A stretch of DNA of 64,000 nucleotides, taken from contig NZ_CP128362.1 in assembly GCF_034274695.1 (NCBI RefSeq), positions 3,722,501 through 3,786,500 on the forward strand, read 5' to 3'. Below the pieces are notes generated by a model. It made no database searches and was not told the origin of the DNA. It saw nothing but the letters and a program-made list of their open reading frames with translations. Positions 25,901 through 35,815 of this stretch are shown one piece after another; within the stretch, counting starts at the first letter, position 1; each line of letters starts with the position of its first letter. Source of the stretch: Chitinophaga sp. LS1 (GTDB lineage: Bacteria; Bacteroidota; Bacteroidia; Chitinophagales; Chitinophagaceae). The position numbers and the translations under genes were made by a program.

Positions 25901-28675
25901 ATGTCAACCAAGATCGTGTACTGTATGGCAATACTATGCCTCTGCCTGACTGTAGCAAGTGCCCAACAGAAAATAACCGGAAAAGTAACAGATGCCACAA
26001 CCGGCGTGCCATTAGAAGGAATCACCGTAAGGGTCAGACTCAGTAGCTCCGGCAGTTTAACCAACAAGTCCGGTGAATACACCATCGAGGCCAAAGCCAA
26101 TGATGTACTGGAAGTAAGTGCCATCGGTTTCACCCCACAGGCCCTTTCCGTCAATGGCCGCTCTGTGGTCGATGTAAAACTGGTCTCCGCCGTCTCGGAA
26201 CTCAACCAGATCGTACTCGTAGGTAGCCGGGGTACGGGTCGTGCCAGAACGGAAACGCCCGTTCCCGTCGATGTCATACCCATTGCCCAGGCATCCCAGT
26301 CTACTGCCAAAACTGATCTCACTGCCGTCCTGAACATGGCCGCTCCCTCCCTGAACTACAACAAACAAAGTGGAAGTGATGGTGCTGATATGATCGACCT
26401 CGCCACCCTCAGGGGCCTTGGACCTGATCAGACCTTAGTGCTTGTAAATGGTAAAAGACGCCACCAGACAGCCTTCGTAGCAGTATACGGTACCCGTGGC
26501 CGTGGTAATTCAGGCACTGACCTCAATGCCATCCCCGAAGCTGCCATCGACAGGGTCGAAATCCTTCGCGACGGTGCCTCTGCCCAATATGGCTCCGATG
26601 CCATTGCCGGGGTAATCAACCTCATCCTCAAAAAAGATGTGAACCACCTCAATGTGACCGCAGGTTATGCCGGTTATTATGACCATAAGTACAATACCTG
26701 GTTTGGGCGTAAACAATCCCAATACCAGTACGGTGTACCCATCGATGGAAATACCGGTACCCTGGGCCTCAGCTATGGCCTTCCTTTGGGTAAAAATGGC
26801 GGGTTCCTCAACTTTTCGGGCAACTTCCTCATCCAGGGTAAAACCTACAGACAAAACCTCGATACAAACCTGAGTCATAAAGATGGACTGCCTGTGAACA
26901 GTGTGAGAAGAGGTGCCGGCGATGGCTCCCGTGTAAATGGAGGTGGCATGATCAACCTGGAAGTGCCTTTTGGTACAGGCAGCACCACCCTCTATGCTTT
27001 TGGTGGATATAACTATAAGAGCTCCGATGCCTTTGCCTATTCCCGTTCATTCAGCGGGCATCCGGATCGTTTTCCTACTGATGATAACGGAAACCTGATC
27101 TTCCACAAAGACATTATGTACGCTGTACCAGGCGACACCATTTTTGATCCACACATCCAGACCCATGTCAGTGACATCTCTGCTGCTGTAGGGGTAAAAG
27201 GTGAATTTGGAGAAGGCTGGACCTGGGATGTGAGCAATACCCTGGGCAGAAACAATTTCCGCTTTTATGGAGATAAGACTTTCAATGCCTCTTTGGGTGC
27301 AAACTCTCCTACCCACTTCGACGATGGCGGGTTCTCCTTTTTACAAAACACGGCGAATGTAACTTTCACCAAAGCAATCTCAAATTTGAACCTCGCTTTT
27401 GGTGCAGAATACCGTTACGAAAGGTATAGCATCTACGCAGGCGAAGAAGCCTCTTACACCAATTACGATCCCACTTTTTATAAAGCCACCGGTTCCCAGG
27501 GTTTCCCTGGCTATCGCCCCAGCGATGAGGTCGTGGCCAATCGTGGCAATATCGCAGCCTATGTAGATGCAGAACTGGATGTGACCAGTAAATGGCTGGT
27601 AGGTGCTGCTGTCAGGGCAGAAAATTACTCTGACTTCGGCTTCACCACCAATTACAAACTGGCTACCCGTTACAAAATCACAAACGATTTCAACATTCGT
27701 GCATCAGTAAGTACTGGTTTCAGAGCGCCTTCCTTACAGCAAATCAACTACAGTTCCCAATACACCAACGTACAGGGTGGCACGATCACCGAAGTGAAAA
27801 TTGCGCCCAACTACAACGCGATTACAAGAGCTGCAGGCATCCCAGATCTGAAACAGGAAAAGTCAATCAATGCCAGTCTTGGTTTTACCTGGAAACCATT
27901 GCCAATACTAACTTTAACCCTGGATGGATACTATGTAAAAGTAAAAGACCGTATCGTACTCTCCGGTCAGTTCAGCGCCAGCGATACCACGCTGGATGCA
28001 GAAGTATACAATACTTTAAATGAGTTACACATCGACAACGCACAGTTCTTTGCGAATGCTGTAAACACTTCCAACTATGGGGTAGACCTCGTCGTTGATT
28101 ATAACAAACGCTGGAGCAATCACCATTTCCGTGGATTATTCACAGGCAATATCCAGCACATGACAATCGACAAGATCAATGTACCTGCTAAATTAAATGA
28201 CACGTATGTACACCGTCAATCCTTCTTCAGCGACCGTGAGCAACGCTTTGTAAAAGCTTCTGCACCACCGGTAAAAATGGGCCTGAACCTGGAATATGGT
28301 GTTAATAAGATCAGCTTTGGTTCACACCTCACTTATTATGGTAAGGTAGAATTGTATGGTTACGGTTATTCCGGCGACCTGGCTGGTACAGGTATCAACC
28401 CGATCGTAGAACTGGATGAAGGTGGAAAGACAGTGCCAGAGTTATTTGTGTACAGAGGAAAGATAGTGACAGATGTATATGCGGGTTATAAATTCAACAG
28501 GCATATCAACTGGTTTGTAGGTGTGGATAACGTATTTAATGTACATCCTGATTTAGGCTATGTGAAAGGCGCGAAGCTGTCAGCTTTTGATGGTGAAGCA
28601 GGTGGTGCCTGGGATCCGGTGCAGATGGGGGTGAATGGAATGCGGTTATTTACGAGAATAGTATTGGACTTTTAA
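25901..28675 (+). CDS. TonB-dependent outer-membrane receptor with carboxypeptidase-like N-domain
   Basis: A protein of 924 residues. A signal peptide (about 1-21, 'CLTVASAQQ') is followed by a carboxypeptidase-like domain (about 22-105, 'ITGKVTDATTGVPLEGI'), a plug domain with 'RGLGPDQTLVLVNGKRRH' and 'IPEAAIDRVEILRDGASAQYGSDAIAGVINLI', and a 22-strand-type barrel ending in 'TRIVLDF' with a terminal aromatic residue. No SusD partner follows, so it is a classic receptor rather than a SusC; the ligand (siderophore, vitamin or other) is unknown. It is divergent from the AraC regulator. Confidence 0.92.
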   Translation: MSTKIVYCMAILCLCLTVASAQQKITGKVTDATTGVPLEGITVRVRLSSSGSLTNKSGEYTIEAKANDVLEVSAIGFTPQALSVNGRSVVDVKLVSAVSELNQIVLVGSRGTGRARTETPVPVDVIPIAQASQSTAKTDLTAVLNMAAPSLNYNKQSGSDGADMIDLATLRGLGPDQTLVLVNGKRRHQTAFVAVYGTRGRGNSGTDLNAIPEAAIDRVEILRDGASAQYGSDAIAGVINLILKKDVNHLNVTAGYAGYYDHKYNTWFGRKQSQYQYGVPIDGNTGTLGLSYGLPLGKNGGFLNFSGNFLIQGKTYRQNLDTNLSHKDGLPVNSVRRGAGDGSRVNGGGMINLEVPFGTGSTTLYAFGGYNYKSSDAFAYSRSFSGHPDRFPTDDNGNLIFHKDIMYAVPGDTIFDPHIQTHVSDISAAVGVKGEFGEGWTWDVSNTLGRNNFRFYGDKTFNASLGANSPTHFDDGGFSFLQNTANVTFTKAISNLNLAFGAEYRYERYSIYAGEEASYTNYDPTFYKATGSQGFPGYRPSDEVVANRGNIAAYVDAELDVTSKWLVGAAVRAENYSDFGFTTNYKLATRYKITNDFNIRASVSTGFRAPSLQQINYSSQYTNVQGGTITEVKIAPNYNAITRAAGIPDLKQEKSINASLGFTWKPLPILTLTLDGYYVKVKDRIVLSGQFSASDTTLDAEVYNTLNELHIDNAQFFANAVNTSNYGVDLVVDYNKRWSNHHFRGLFTGNIQHMTIDKINVPAKLNDTYVHRQSFFSDREQRFVKASAPPVKMGLNLEYGVNKISFGSHLTYYGKVELYGYGYSGDLAGTGINPIVELDEGGKTVPELFVYRGKIVTDVYAGYKFNRHINWFVGVDNVFNVHPDLGYVKGAKLSAFDGEAGGAWDPVQMGVNGMRLFTRIVLDF

Positions 28676-28749
28676 AATGTAAAAGGCATCTAAACGAGGA
28701 ATGATATCTAAACCAGAAAAGACATCGGTTTCCGATGCCTTTTCCCTAA

Positions 28750-28784
28750 AACAGGAACGGCTCCGGAAGGGAGCCGTTCCTGTT
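28750..28784. terminator. Hairpin between TonB receptor and pyruvate kinase
   Basis: A 15-bp perfect stem (28750-28764 with 28770-28784, core GGAACGGCTCC/GGAGCCGTTCC) and a 5-base loop, between convergent genes. A second small hairpin, CATCGG/CCGATG at 28722-28736 followed by CCTTTT, may serve the receptor. Confidence 0.75.
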
Positions 28785-28800
28785 TATTATACAAAATAGC

Positions 28801-30240
28801 TTATTGTACTTTAGATACCTTAATCGTATTTGTAGGCAAATGTTCTGCTACTGGAGTAGAACCGGTATTTACTACAATATCACCAGTTTTCAGATACCCT
28901 TTATTTTTCAGGATGCTGATCTGATCATTGATAATGTTATCCAGACCGATTTCTTCCTTATAATAGAAAGCGCGTACACCCCAGCTCAGGCTCAGCTGAT
29001 TCACCAAAGATTTCTCTTTAGTAAATACGAACAGTGGAGAGCGTGGACGGTAGCTGCTCAGCATAAAGCCGGTGTAACCACTCTGGGTCATACCAACCAG
29101 TGCATTTGCTTCCAGGTCTTCAGCCATTTTACATGCATTGTAGCACAGTGCATCGCTGATGAAGGTAGGAGAGTGACGGTGAGGGATCAGGTTACGGTTG
29201 TAGATGATTTCTTCTTTCTCTACTTCACCGATAATCTTACGCATAGTCTGGATTACCAGTTCCGGGAACTGACCAGTTGCAGTTTCACCACTCAGCATTA
29301 CGGCATCAGCACCTTCCAGTACCGCGTTAGCTACGTCAGTGATTTCGCTACGGTTAGGGCGGGTACGGTCGATCATGGATTCCATCATCTGGGTAGCCAC
29401 GATTACCGGCTTAGCACGGTGAATACATTTACGGATAATATCTTTCTGGATCATTGGGATCTGCTCAACTGGCAGTTCCACACCCAGGTCACCACGAGCG
29501 ATCATTACGCCGTCGCTTTCCCAGATGATCTCTTTCAGATTTTCGATAGCCTCAGGCTTTTCGATCTTAGAGATAACCTTGATCTTAGAATTACGTTCTT
29601 TCAGACGTTTGCGGATCAGTTGCAGGTCAGCAGCATCTCTTACAAATGACAGGGCAACCCAGTCACAGTCGTGGTCGATGATGAATTCCAGATCTTCCAC
29701 ATCTTTTGGCGTCAGCGCTGGCAGAGATACTTTGGTATCTGGCAGGTTGAAACCTTTTTTGGAAGACAGAACGCCTGGCAGGGTCACTTCAGCTTTGATT
29801 TCACCTGCAGCAGTGATTTCTTTTACTACAGTTTCGATCTTACCGTCATCCAGCAGGATTTTCTGGCCTGGTTTTACATCTTTATGCAGGTCTGCATAAG
29901 ATACGTATATTCTTTCAGCGGTACCAACTACCTTCTCGTTTACGAAAGTCAGGATCATACCCGGAGTCAGTGGCAGTGCATTGTTAGCGATTTCACCTAC
30001 ACGCAGTTTAGGACCTTGCAAGTCAGCCAGGATGGCTACATTGTAAGATTCAACTTCGTTAATCTGGCGAATGTAACCAATGATGCGCAGCTTGTCCTCG
30101 TGAGAGCCATGTGAAAAGTTCAGACGGAACACGTTTACGCCAGCCTTTACCAGTGCCAGTAATTTTTCGTAAGTGTCGCATGCCGGTCCTACTGTGGCAA
30201 CTATCTTCGTTTTGTGTTTAGATATATCTTGTGTACTCAT
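28801..30240 (-). CDS. pyk: Pyruvate kinase
   Basis: About 479 residues from the ATG at 30240 (MSTQDISKHKTKIVATVGPAC). It transfers phosphate from phosphoenolpyruvate to ADP in the last step of glycolysis. Family marks are 'NVFRLNFSHGSHEDK', 'LQGPKLRVGEI', 'SKIEKPEAIENL', 'MIARGDLGVELP', 'RAKPVIVATQMMESM' and 'MLSGETATGQFP'. The frame is open seven codons further up, but that start would overlap pfkA. It lies 10 bp after pfkA on the same strand, giving an operon of the two regulated steps of glycolysis. Confidence 0.97.
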   Translation of the reverse strand: MSTQDISKHKTKIVATVGPACDTYEKLLALVKAGVNVFRLNFSHGSHEDKLRIIGYIRQINEVESYNVAILADLQGPKLRVGEIANNALPLTPGMILTFVNEKVVGTAERIYVSYADLHKDVKPGQKILLDDGKIETVVKEITAAGEIKAEVTLPGVLSSKKGFNLPDTKVSLPALTPKDVEDLEFIIDHDCDWVALSFVRDAADLQLIRKRLKERNSKIKVISKIEKPEAIENLKEIIWESDGVMIARGDLGVELPVEQIPMIQKDIIRKCIHRAKPVIVATQMMESMIDRTRPNRSEITDVANAVLEGADAVMLSGETATGQFPELVIQTMRKIIGEVEKEEIIYNRNLIPHRHSPTFISDALCYNACKMAEDLEANALVGMTQSGYTGFMLSSYRPRSPLFVFTKEKSLVNQLSLSWGVRAFYYKEEIGLDNIINDQISILKNKGYLKTGDIVVNTGSTPVAEHLPTNTIKVSKVQ

Positions 30241-30250
30241 AGCTCTTATT

Positions 30251-31231
30251 TTAACTCGCAAGTATTTTTACAATTTTAAACCATTCCGGATCGATATGCT
30301 CTTTGGCTTTGATGGCCTGTTCCAGAGGTGTATATTGGATTTTGTTGTTTACAATTCCTACCATAACATTGGAAGTGCCATTCAACAGCGCCTCAACAGC
30401 TGCATAACCCATACGGCTGGCCAGGATACGGTCCTGACAGGTTGGGCTACCACCACGTTGTATATGTCCGAGGATGGTTACGCGGGTATCCAGTTGAGGA
30501 CATTGCTCCTTAATCTGGCGTGCTACCGCTTCTGCACCACCAGCAGCAGAACCTTCTGCTACTACGATGATGTTAACTAATTTCTTGCGGCGTTCGTTAG
30601 CCTGCAGTTCTAAGATAATGTCCTGTACATCAATAATGTGCTCAGGAGTCATAATGTGCTCAGCACCAGTGGAAATACCACTGTGAAGGGCAATATAACC
30701 AGCATCACGCCCCATCACTTCTATAATAAATAAACGGTCGTGCGCATCTGCTGTATCACGGATCTTATCAATCGCATCTACCGCAGTATTCACAGCAGTA
30801 TCAAATCCGATGGTAAAATCAGAACCGGCAATGTCTTTGTCAATTGTGCCTGGCAGGCCAATGCATGGAATGTCAAATTCCTGGCTCAACTTGTACGCAC
30901 CATTGAAAGAACCATCGCCACCGATCACTACTATACCGTCGATGTTGTGCTTCTTTAAATTTTCGTATGCTTTTTTACGGCCTTCGGCCTCGTAAAACTC
31001 TTTACAACGGGCCGTTTTTAGGATTGTACCACCGCGCTGTATAATGTTGGCAACAGATTTAGACTCCAAAGGAAAGATTTCGTTCTTCAACATTCCCCTG
31101 TAACCATACATGACACCAAAAACATTCAGCTGATTGTAAATTCCCGTTCTTACAACCGCACGAACGGCAGCATTCATGCCCGGCGCGTCTCCGCCTGATG
31201 TAAGGACCGCAATGTTGTTAACTTTTTTCAT
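30251..31231 (-). CDS. pfkA: ATP-dependent 6-phosphofructokinase
   Basis: A protein of 326 residues, the usual length. It phosphorylates fructose 6-phosphate in glycolysis. The ATP site 'LTSGGDAPGMNAAVRAVVR' is at the N-terminus, 'VVIGGDGSFNGAYKL' near residue 100, and the catalytic 'PGTIDKDIAGSDFTIGFDTAVNT' near 128-150 with the TIDND-like motif as TIDKD. 'MGRDAGYIAL' follows. It heads an operon with pyk. Confidence 0.96.
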   Translation of the reverse strand: MKKVNNIAVLTSGGDAPGMNAAVRAVVRTGIYNQLNVFGVMYGYRGMLKNEIFPLESKSVANIIQRGGTILKTARCKEFYEAEGRKKAYENLKKHNIDGIVVIGGDGSFNGAYKLSQEFDIPCIGLPGTIDKDIAGSDFTIGFDTAVNTAVDAIDKIRDTADAHDRLFIIEVMGRDAGYIALHSGISTGAEHIMTPEHIIDVQDIILELQANERRKKLVNIIVVAEGSAAGGAEAVARQIKEQCPQLDTRVTILGHIQRGGSPTCQDRILASRMGYAAVEALLNGTSNVMVGIVNNKIQYTPLEQAIKAKEHIDPEWFKIVKILAS

Positions 31232-31536
31232 AGTTATGTTATATTTCCCTCTCTACGTTGTTTTATGTGGGAATTCCCCGACGTTGAACCTGTTCTCACC
31301 CAGTTTATACCCCAAATGTGTCATAGTGGTATATCCCGAATATTCTAACAATCTCTTTCCGCAAGTCCTCTTCTTTTCCTGATTATCACATTCCTTATGG
31401 TTAAATTGCCGGAAAAATATTTAATTGGCGCACAAAAATAACATTTTGGATATTCTTTCTAATAGTATTCTGATGAATTAAAGAAAATTTTCAATTTCAG
31501 TTAACCAATAGAGTATTTTTTTAAAAAAATATACAT
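31232..31536. promoter_or_regulatory. Divergent region between pfkA and prolyl oligopeptidase
   Basis: A 305-bp gap between divergent genes. On the minus strand TATTTTTG (31440-31433) fits the -7 consensus and would give pfkA a leader of about 195 nt. No clear box was seen for the peptidase, and no other structure was noted. Confidence 0.35.
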
Positions 31537-33702
31537 ATGTATAATTTAAATGCAATAATGCAACGTCTTCATGCTTTTATTTTCACTTTTATTAATTCCT
31601 CATTGCTGCTTACGACTATGACAACAGCTCAAGCCCAATCTCAACAGCCCGGCCTCGTTTATCCGCAAACCCGGAAGACCGAAGTGACAGATAACTACCA
31701 TGGTACCACTATTGCCGACCCATACCGCTGGCTCGAGGACGATAACAGCCCGGAAACCAAAGCATGGGTGAAAGAACAAAACGCTGTCACCCAGAATTAT
31801 CTTGCAAAGATACCGTTCCGCGACTCGATAAAAAATCGTCTGGAAGTGTTATGGAATTATCCAAAAACTGGTGCACCAGATCATAGAGGCAATTATTTGT
31901 ACTTCTATAAAAATGATGGTTTGCAGAACCAGTCAGTACTTTACAGGCAGTCTACCACCCCGGGCGCTACTCCCGAAGTCTTCATCGACCCGAATAAACT
32001 CTCTGCCGATGGTACAACAGCTTTAGGCTCCGTACAGTTTTCCAAAGATGGAAAATATGCCGCCTATTTAATTGCAAAGGCTGGTTCTGACTGGCAGCAG
32101 GCCCGTATTATGGACGTAGCTAGCAAAACTTTGCTCCCGGATAGCCTGAACTGGCTCAAGTTCAGTGGTCTTTCATGGAGAGGAGATGGTTTTTACTATA
32201 GCCGCTATGACGAACCTACCGAAGCCAGCAAACTCTCCAAAAAGAACGAATTCCATAAAGTTTACTATCACAAGGTAGGCACTTCTCAGGATAAGGATGT
32301 ACTGATCCACGCTGATTCAGATCACCCACTTCGCAATTTTCAGGCAACCGTTACCGAGGATGAGCGATTCGTGCTCTTAAACGCGTCAGAAGGGACTTCC
32401 GGCAATGAGATATGGTTCTGGGACATGAAAAATCCTGACCAAAAGACGTTCAAATTATTGATCAAAGGCTTCGATCATGAGCCAAATGTAATAGACAATG
32501 ACGGCGATAAGCTATTTGTGATCACTAACGAAGGCGCTCCTAATTATAAGGTAGAGCTGATCGATACCAAAAATCCAGAGGGTCCCCGTACACTAATCAT
32601 TCCTGAACGCAAGGAAACCCTCATGCATGTGGGTACCGGTGGTGGAAAACTCTTTGCTACCTACCTGCAGGATGCTGCCAACCGTGTATACCAGTTAAAC
32701 TATGCCGGTCACCTGGAAAGGGAGATCAAACTCCCGGGTATCGGTACCGCAGGTGGATTCGGTGGTAAAAAAGAAGACAAGGAATTCTATTACACCTTTA
32801 ATTCATATGTGACACCGGCCCTGGTATATAAGTATGATATAGCTTCCGGTAAGTCTACTACTTATTTTAAACCTGAACTGAAATTCGATCCTTCCCAGTA
32901 CGAAACCAAACAGGTATTCTTTAATAGTAAAGATGGTACCCGTATCCCTATGTTCCTTTCTTATAAGAAGGGGATCAAACTGGATGGCAACAATCCTGTA
33001 TTGCTGTATGGTTATGGTGGTTTCAATATCCCGATCACCCCAGGCTTCAGTGTATCTAATCTGTTCTTTATGGAGCAGGGCGGTATCTATGCACAGGTAA
33101 CCCTGCGTGGTGGTGCGGAGTACGGCGAAGAATGGCACAAAGCAGGTATGCTCGAAAAGAAACAGAATGTATTTGACGATTTTATCGGGGCTGCAGAGTT
33201 CCTGATCAAAGAAAAATATACCAATACCTCCAAACTGGCGGTACATGGCCGTTCTAATGGCGGTTTGCTGATTGGTGCGGTGATGACACAACGCCCGGAT
33301 CTGTTCAAGGTAGCGATACCTACAGTAGGAGTGCTGGATATGTTGCGTTACCAGCACTTTACCATCGGATGGGCATGGGGTGTAGAGTATGGCACCAGTG
33401 ATAAGGAAGATCAGTTTAAATACCTGATCAAATACTCACCACTGCACAACCTGAAACCAGGTACGTCTTACCCTGCTACCATGGTTACTACAGGGGATCA
33501 TGACGACAGGGTGGTGCCTGCACACTCATTCAAATTCGCAGCTACGCTGCAGGCGGACAATGCAGGGCCTAACCCAACGCTTATACGTATAGACACGCAG
33601 GCCGGCCATGGAGCTGGTAAGCCAACGGGCAAGCTGATAGAGGAATCTGCGGATATATGGGCTTTTATAATGTATAATTTGGGAATGCATTTTAAAAATT
33701 AA
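31537..33702 (+). CDS. Prolyl oligopeptidase (S9A), exported
   Basis: A protein of 721 residues. After a signal-peptide-like start (ending 'TTAQAQ') comes 'YRWLEDDNSPETKAWVKEQN', typical of S9A enzymes, a seven-bladed propeller and the C-terminal hydrolase domain. The catalytic triad is visible: Ser573 in GRSNGG, Asp657 in GDHDDRVVP and His691 in AGHGAGK. It cleaves short peptides after proline, probably in the periplasm. An in-frame ATG at 31558 would give a more standard signal peptide. A terminator follows the stop. Confidence 0.93.
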   Translation: MYNLNAIMQRLHAFIFTFINSSLLLTTMTTAQAQSQQPGLVYPQTRKTEVTDNYHGTTIADPYRWLEDDNSPETKAWVKEQNAVTQNYLAKIPFRDSIKNRLEVLWNYPKTGAPDHRGNYLYFYKNDGLQNQSVLYRQSTTPGATPEVFIDPNKLSADGTTALGSVQFSKDGKYAAYLIAKAGSDWQQARIMDVASKTLLPDSLNWLKFSGLSWRGDGFYYSRYDEPTEASKLSKKNEFHKVYYHKVGTSQDKDVLIHADSDHPLRNFQATVTEDERFVLLNASEGTSGNEIWFWDMKNPDQKTFKLLIKGFDHEPNVIDNDGDKLFVITNEGAPNYKVELIDTKNPEGPRTLIIPERKETLMHVGTGGGKLFATYLQDAANRVYQLNYAGHLEREIKLPGIGTAGGFGGKKEDKEFYYTFNSYVTPALVYKYDIASGKSTTYFKPELKFDPSQYETKQVFFNSKDGTRIPMFLSYKKGIKLDGNNPVLLYGYGGFNIPITPGFSVSNLFFMEQGGIYAQVTLRGGAEYGEEWHKAGMLEKKQNVFDDFIGAAEFLIKEKYTNTSKLAVHGRSNGGLLIGAVMTQRPDLFKVAIPTVGVLDMLRYQHFTIGWAWGVEYGTSDKEDQFKYLIKYSPLHNLKPGTSYPATMVTTGDHDDRVVPAHSFKFAATLQADNAGPNPTLIRIDTQAGHGAGKPTGKLIEESADIWAFIMYNLGMHFKN

Positions 33703-33723
33703 ATGAAGGCCTGCGCCTCTTTC

Positions 33724-33762
33724 AAAAAAACGCTGATGTCCCAGACATCAGCGTTTTTTTTT
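33724..33762 (+). terminator. Terminator after prolyl oligopeptidase
   Basis: A stem of up to 17 bp (33724-33740 with 33744-33760; core ACGCTGATGTC/GACATCAGCGT) with a CCA loop and a run of nine T. It lies inside the upstream open part of the next frame, so the reductase must start further down. Confidence 0.95.
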
Positions 33763-33804
33763 AACCAAACTCTTTTCTTCGTAATTTTAGCAAAAGGCAT
33801 AAAT

Positions 33805-34698
33805 ATGAAGGTATTAATCACAGGCAGTAACGGATTATTGGGCCAGCACCTCATCCCCCTCTTTTTACAGGACTCCCGCTACGAAGTCATCGCCACCGGT
33901 AGGGGCGCTAATCGTCTCCCTAAACAGGCAGGTTACCTTTACGAGCCGGTTAACCTGAGAGAGTCCTCCAGTGTTAATCAGTTACTACAGAAGCATCAGC
34001 CAGATATCGTTATCCACGCGGCTGCCATGACCCAGGTAGACGATTGCGAAAGAAACAAAGATGCCTGTTGGGACTGTAATGTCAATGCGACCCGCTACCT
34101 CATCCAGGCCGCAGAAAAAACCAAAAGCTTTTTTATCTTTCTCTCCACTGACTTTGTATTCGATGGCTTACAAGGCCCTTATGCAGAAGAAGATGCTGTA
34201 AACCCCCTCAGTTACTATGGCGCTACCAAAGTAGCCGCAGAAAGGCTTGTCCATAATAGTCATCTGGCATGGTCTATCGTGCGTACAGTACTGGTATACG
34301 GTGTAGCCGCAGATCCTAAGCGTAGTAACATTATTACCTGGGTAAAAACGAATCTGGAACAGGGGAAAAAATTGAAAGTGGTAGATGATCAATGGCGTAC
34401 ACCTACGCTGGTACAGGATCTCGCAGCTGGTTGTAAACTGGTAGCCGATAAAAAGGCGGGTGGTATCTTCCACATCTCTGGTGGTGAAACACTCACTCCT
34501 TACCAGATGGCTGTGCAAACAGCTGGTTACTTCCAGTTAAACTCACAATTGTTGGAAAAAGTAGATGCAAAAACCTTTACACAACCAGCTAAACGCCCTG
34601 CCAGGACAGGTTTCGTGATTGATAAGGCCGTACAGGAACTGGGCTATCAGCCACACAGTTTTGAAGAGGGATTACAGATAGTAGCAAAAGAGATTTAA
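33805..34698 (+). CDS. RmlD-like NAD(P)-dependent sugar-nucleotide reductase
   Basis: About 297 residues from ATG 33805 (MKVLITGSNGLLGQHLIPLF), chosen because the earlier in-frame ATG precedes a terminator. Rossmann motif GSNGLLG (7-13), 'IVIHAAAMTQVDDCERN', 'FLSTDFVFDG' and the active-site 'YYGATKVAAE' (YxxxK) place it in the extended short-chain dehydrogenases near dTDP-4-dehydrorhamnose reductase. No other dTDP-rhamnose gene is adjacent, so the substrate is uncertain. It ends 4 bp from the convergent HU-CCDC81/SPOR gene. Confidence 0.8.
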   Translation: MKVLITGSNGLLGQHLIPLFLQDSRYEVIATGRGANRLPKQAGYLYEPVNLRESSSVNQLLQKHQPDIVIHAAAMTQVDDCERNKDACWDCNVNATRYLIQAAEKTKSFFIFLSTDFVFDGLQGPYAEEDAVNPLSYYGATKVAAERLVHNSHLAWSIVRTVLVYGVAADPKRSNIITWVKTNLEQGKKLKVVDDQWRTPTLVQDLAAGCKLVADKKAGGIFHISGGETLTPYQMAVQTAGYFQLNSQLLEKVDAKTFTQPAKRPARTGFVIDKAVQELGYQPHSFEEGLQIVAKEI

Positions 34699-34702
34699 AG
34701 TC

Positions 34703-35704
34703 CTAGTAAACAATAGGACGTTTAGGTACCCCAAAGAATTTCTGGATAGAATCTTTTGACTTCGTTGTATCAGCCAATGGGGTGTTGAAAGGAACTAACA
34801 GTCTGTAAAAACTGGTATCATTGGAATCAGCTTGCAGCGTTACGTAACCCCGGTCGTTTTTATGATGAAAATTTAGCTTTTTGGTGGCCTTCTTGAGGTC
34901 GTGAAATTCTTCCACCACCACATAATAGGTTTTATTGGTAGCCGTAGCAGATGACGCTGCCTGTTGCTGACTGCTGTCTGTACGGGTAGTAGAATCCTGC
35001 ACAAGTGTGGTATCTACTGTAGCAGGAGTACTCCTGTCTGCAGAGATCACGGGCTCCTGACTTTCCAGGGGTTGCTTTGCTATGAGCCACCATACCAGGC
35101 CTGCGGCCAGTACAACGGCTACAGGTACAGCCACCCACCACCAGCGGAAAGAAGATTGCGCCGGCTCCGGATAAGGAGGATAATCTGAATTTGTGGTATA
35201 TCCCGGATTAGGTTTTGCATTTTCTGAAGAAGCAGATACGTGGTTCACTACCTGGTTGTTTACAAACTCCTTGTCACCGATCGTTACACGATGACTCACG
35301 TCTGTCCTGATCACGGGTTGTACCATCAGGGTTTCCAGCTCTATCGGCAGGTACTCTGCAATAAAGATCACCTGCCCCGCCATATCGGCTTTCAACTGTC
35401 CTACGCCCGGAATAGCGAAGGTCTGACCCGATTTGAGCATGGTCTGTACCTCTTCCACATATTTCTCCATTTTCATCCGGGCAATATTATCGACCAGATG
35501 CTCTCTCTGGGAAATCCATTTCACCAGTTGCTCTTCATCTCCCCAGGTATCCTCGAACAGGATCACCTCTTGCGGTGGTTCCAGTGTCTTGGTTGTCACA
35601 TTATAACGTGCTGGAATATGTTGCACCGAAAAGATGCCTGTTTTGGGGAGAATACAAGGTTCCTTCCGGAACAAAGTGTCCTGTATGTATTGCTGTAGTA
35701 CCAA
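34703..35704 (-). CDS. HU-CCDC81-like/SPOR protein with one membrane segment
   Basis: A protein of 333 residues. The N-terminal 135 residues contain two HU/CCDC81-like repeats ('KEPCILPKTGIFSVQHIPARY' and 'GQTFAIPGVGQLKADMAGQVIF'). A membrane segment (WWWVAVPVAVVLAAGLVWWLI) lies near 190-210, followed by a Ser/Thr-rich linker and a C-terminal SPOR domain (about 260-333, 'TYYVVVEEFHDLKKATKKL'). SPOR domains bind denuded peptidoglycan at division sites, and the HU-like part faces the cytoplasm and could touch DNA or protein. A link between cell envelope and nucleoid or division is inference. Confidence 0.8.
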   Translation of the reverse strand: MVLQQYIQDTLFRKEPCILPKTGIFSVQHIPARYNVTTKTLEPPQEVILFEDTWGDEEQLVKWISQREHLVDNIARMKMEKYVEEVQTMLKSGQTFAIPGVGQLKADMAGQVIFIAEYLPIELETLMVQPVIRTDVSHRVTIGDKEFVNNQVVNHVSASSENAKPNPGYTTNSDYPPYPEPAQSSFRWWWVAVPVAVVLAAGLVWWLIAKQPLESQEPVISADRSTPATVDTTLVQDSTTRTDSSQQQAASSATATNKTYYVVVEEFHDLKKATKKLNFHHKNDRGYVTLQADSNDTSFYRLLVPFNTPLADTTKSKDSIQKFFGVPKRPIVY

Positions 35705-35815
35705 TTTTTATAAAAGATATTCCTTTGTAAAATAACTCTCTATCAATAAATATGCCTGTGTTTGCTATCCTTCCCGTGAGAGAAAGATAGCCTCACAGAC
35801 TGCAATGGTACGATT

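Noticed and set aside
33703..33804. Upstream extension of the RmlD-like gene to ATG 33703
   Set aside because: The segment contains the prolyl oligopeptidase terminator, and the Rossmann motif needs only the start at 33805.
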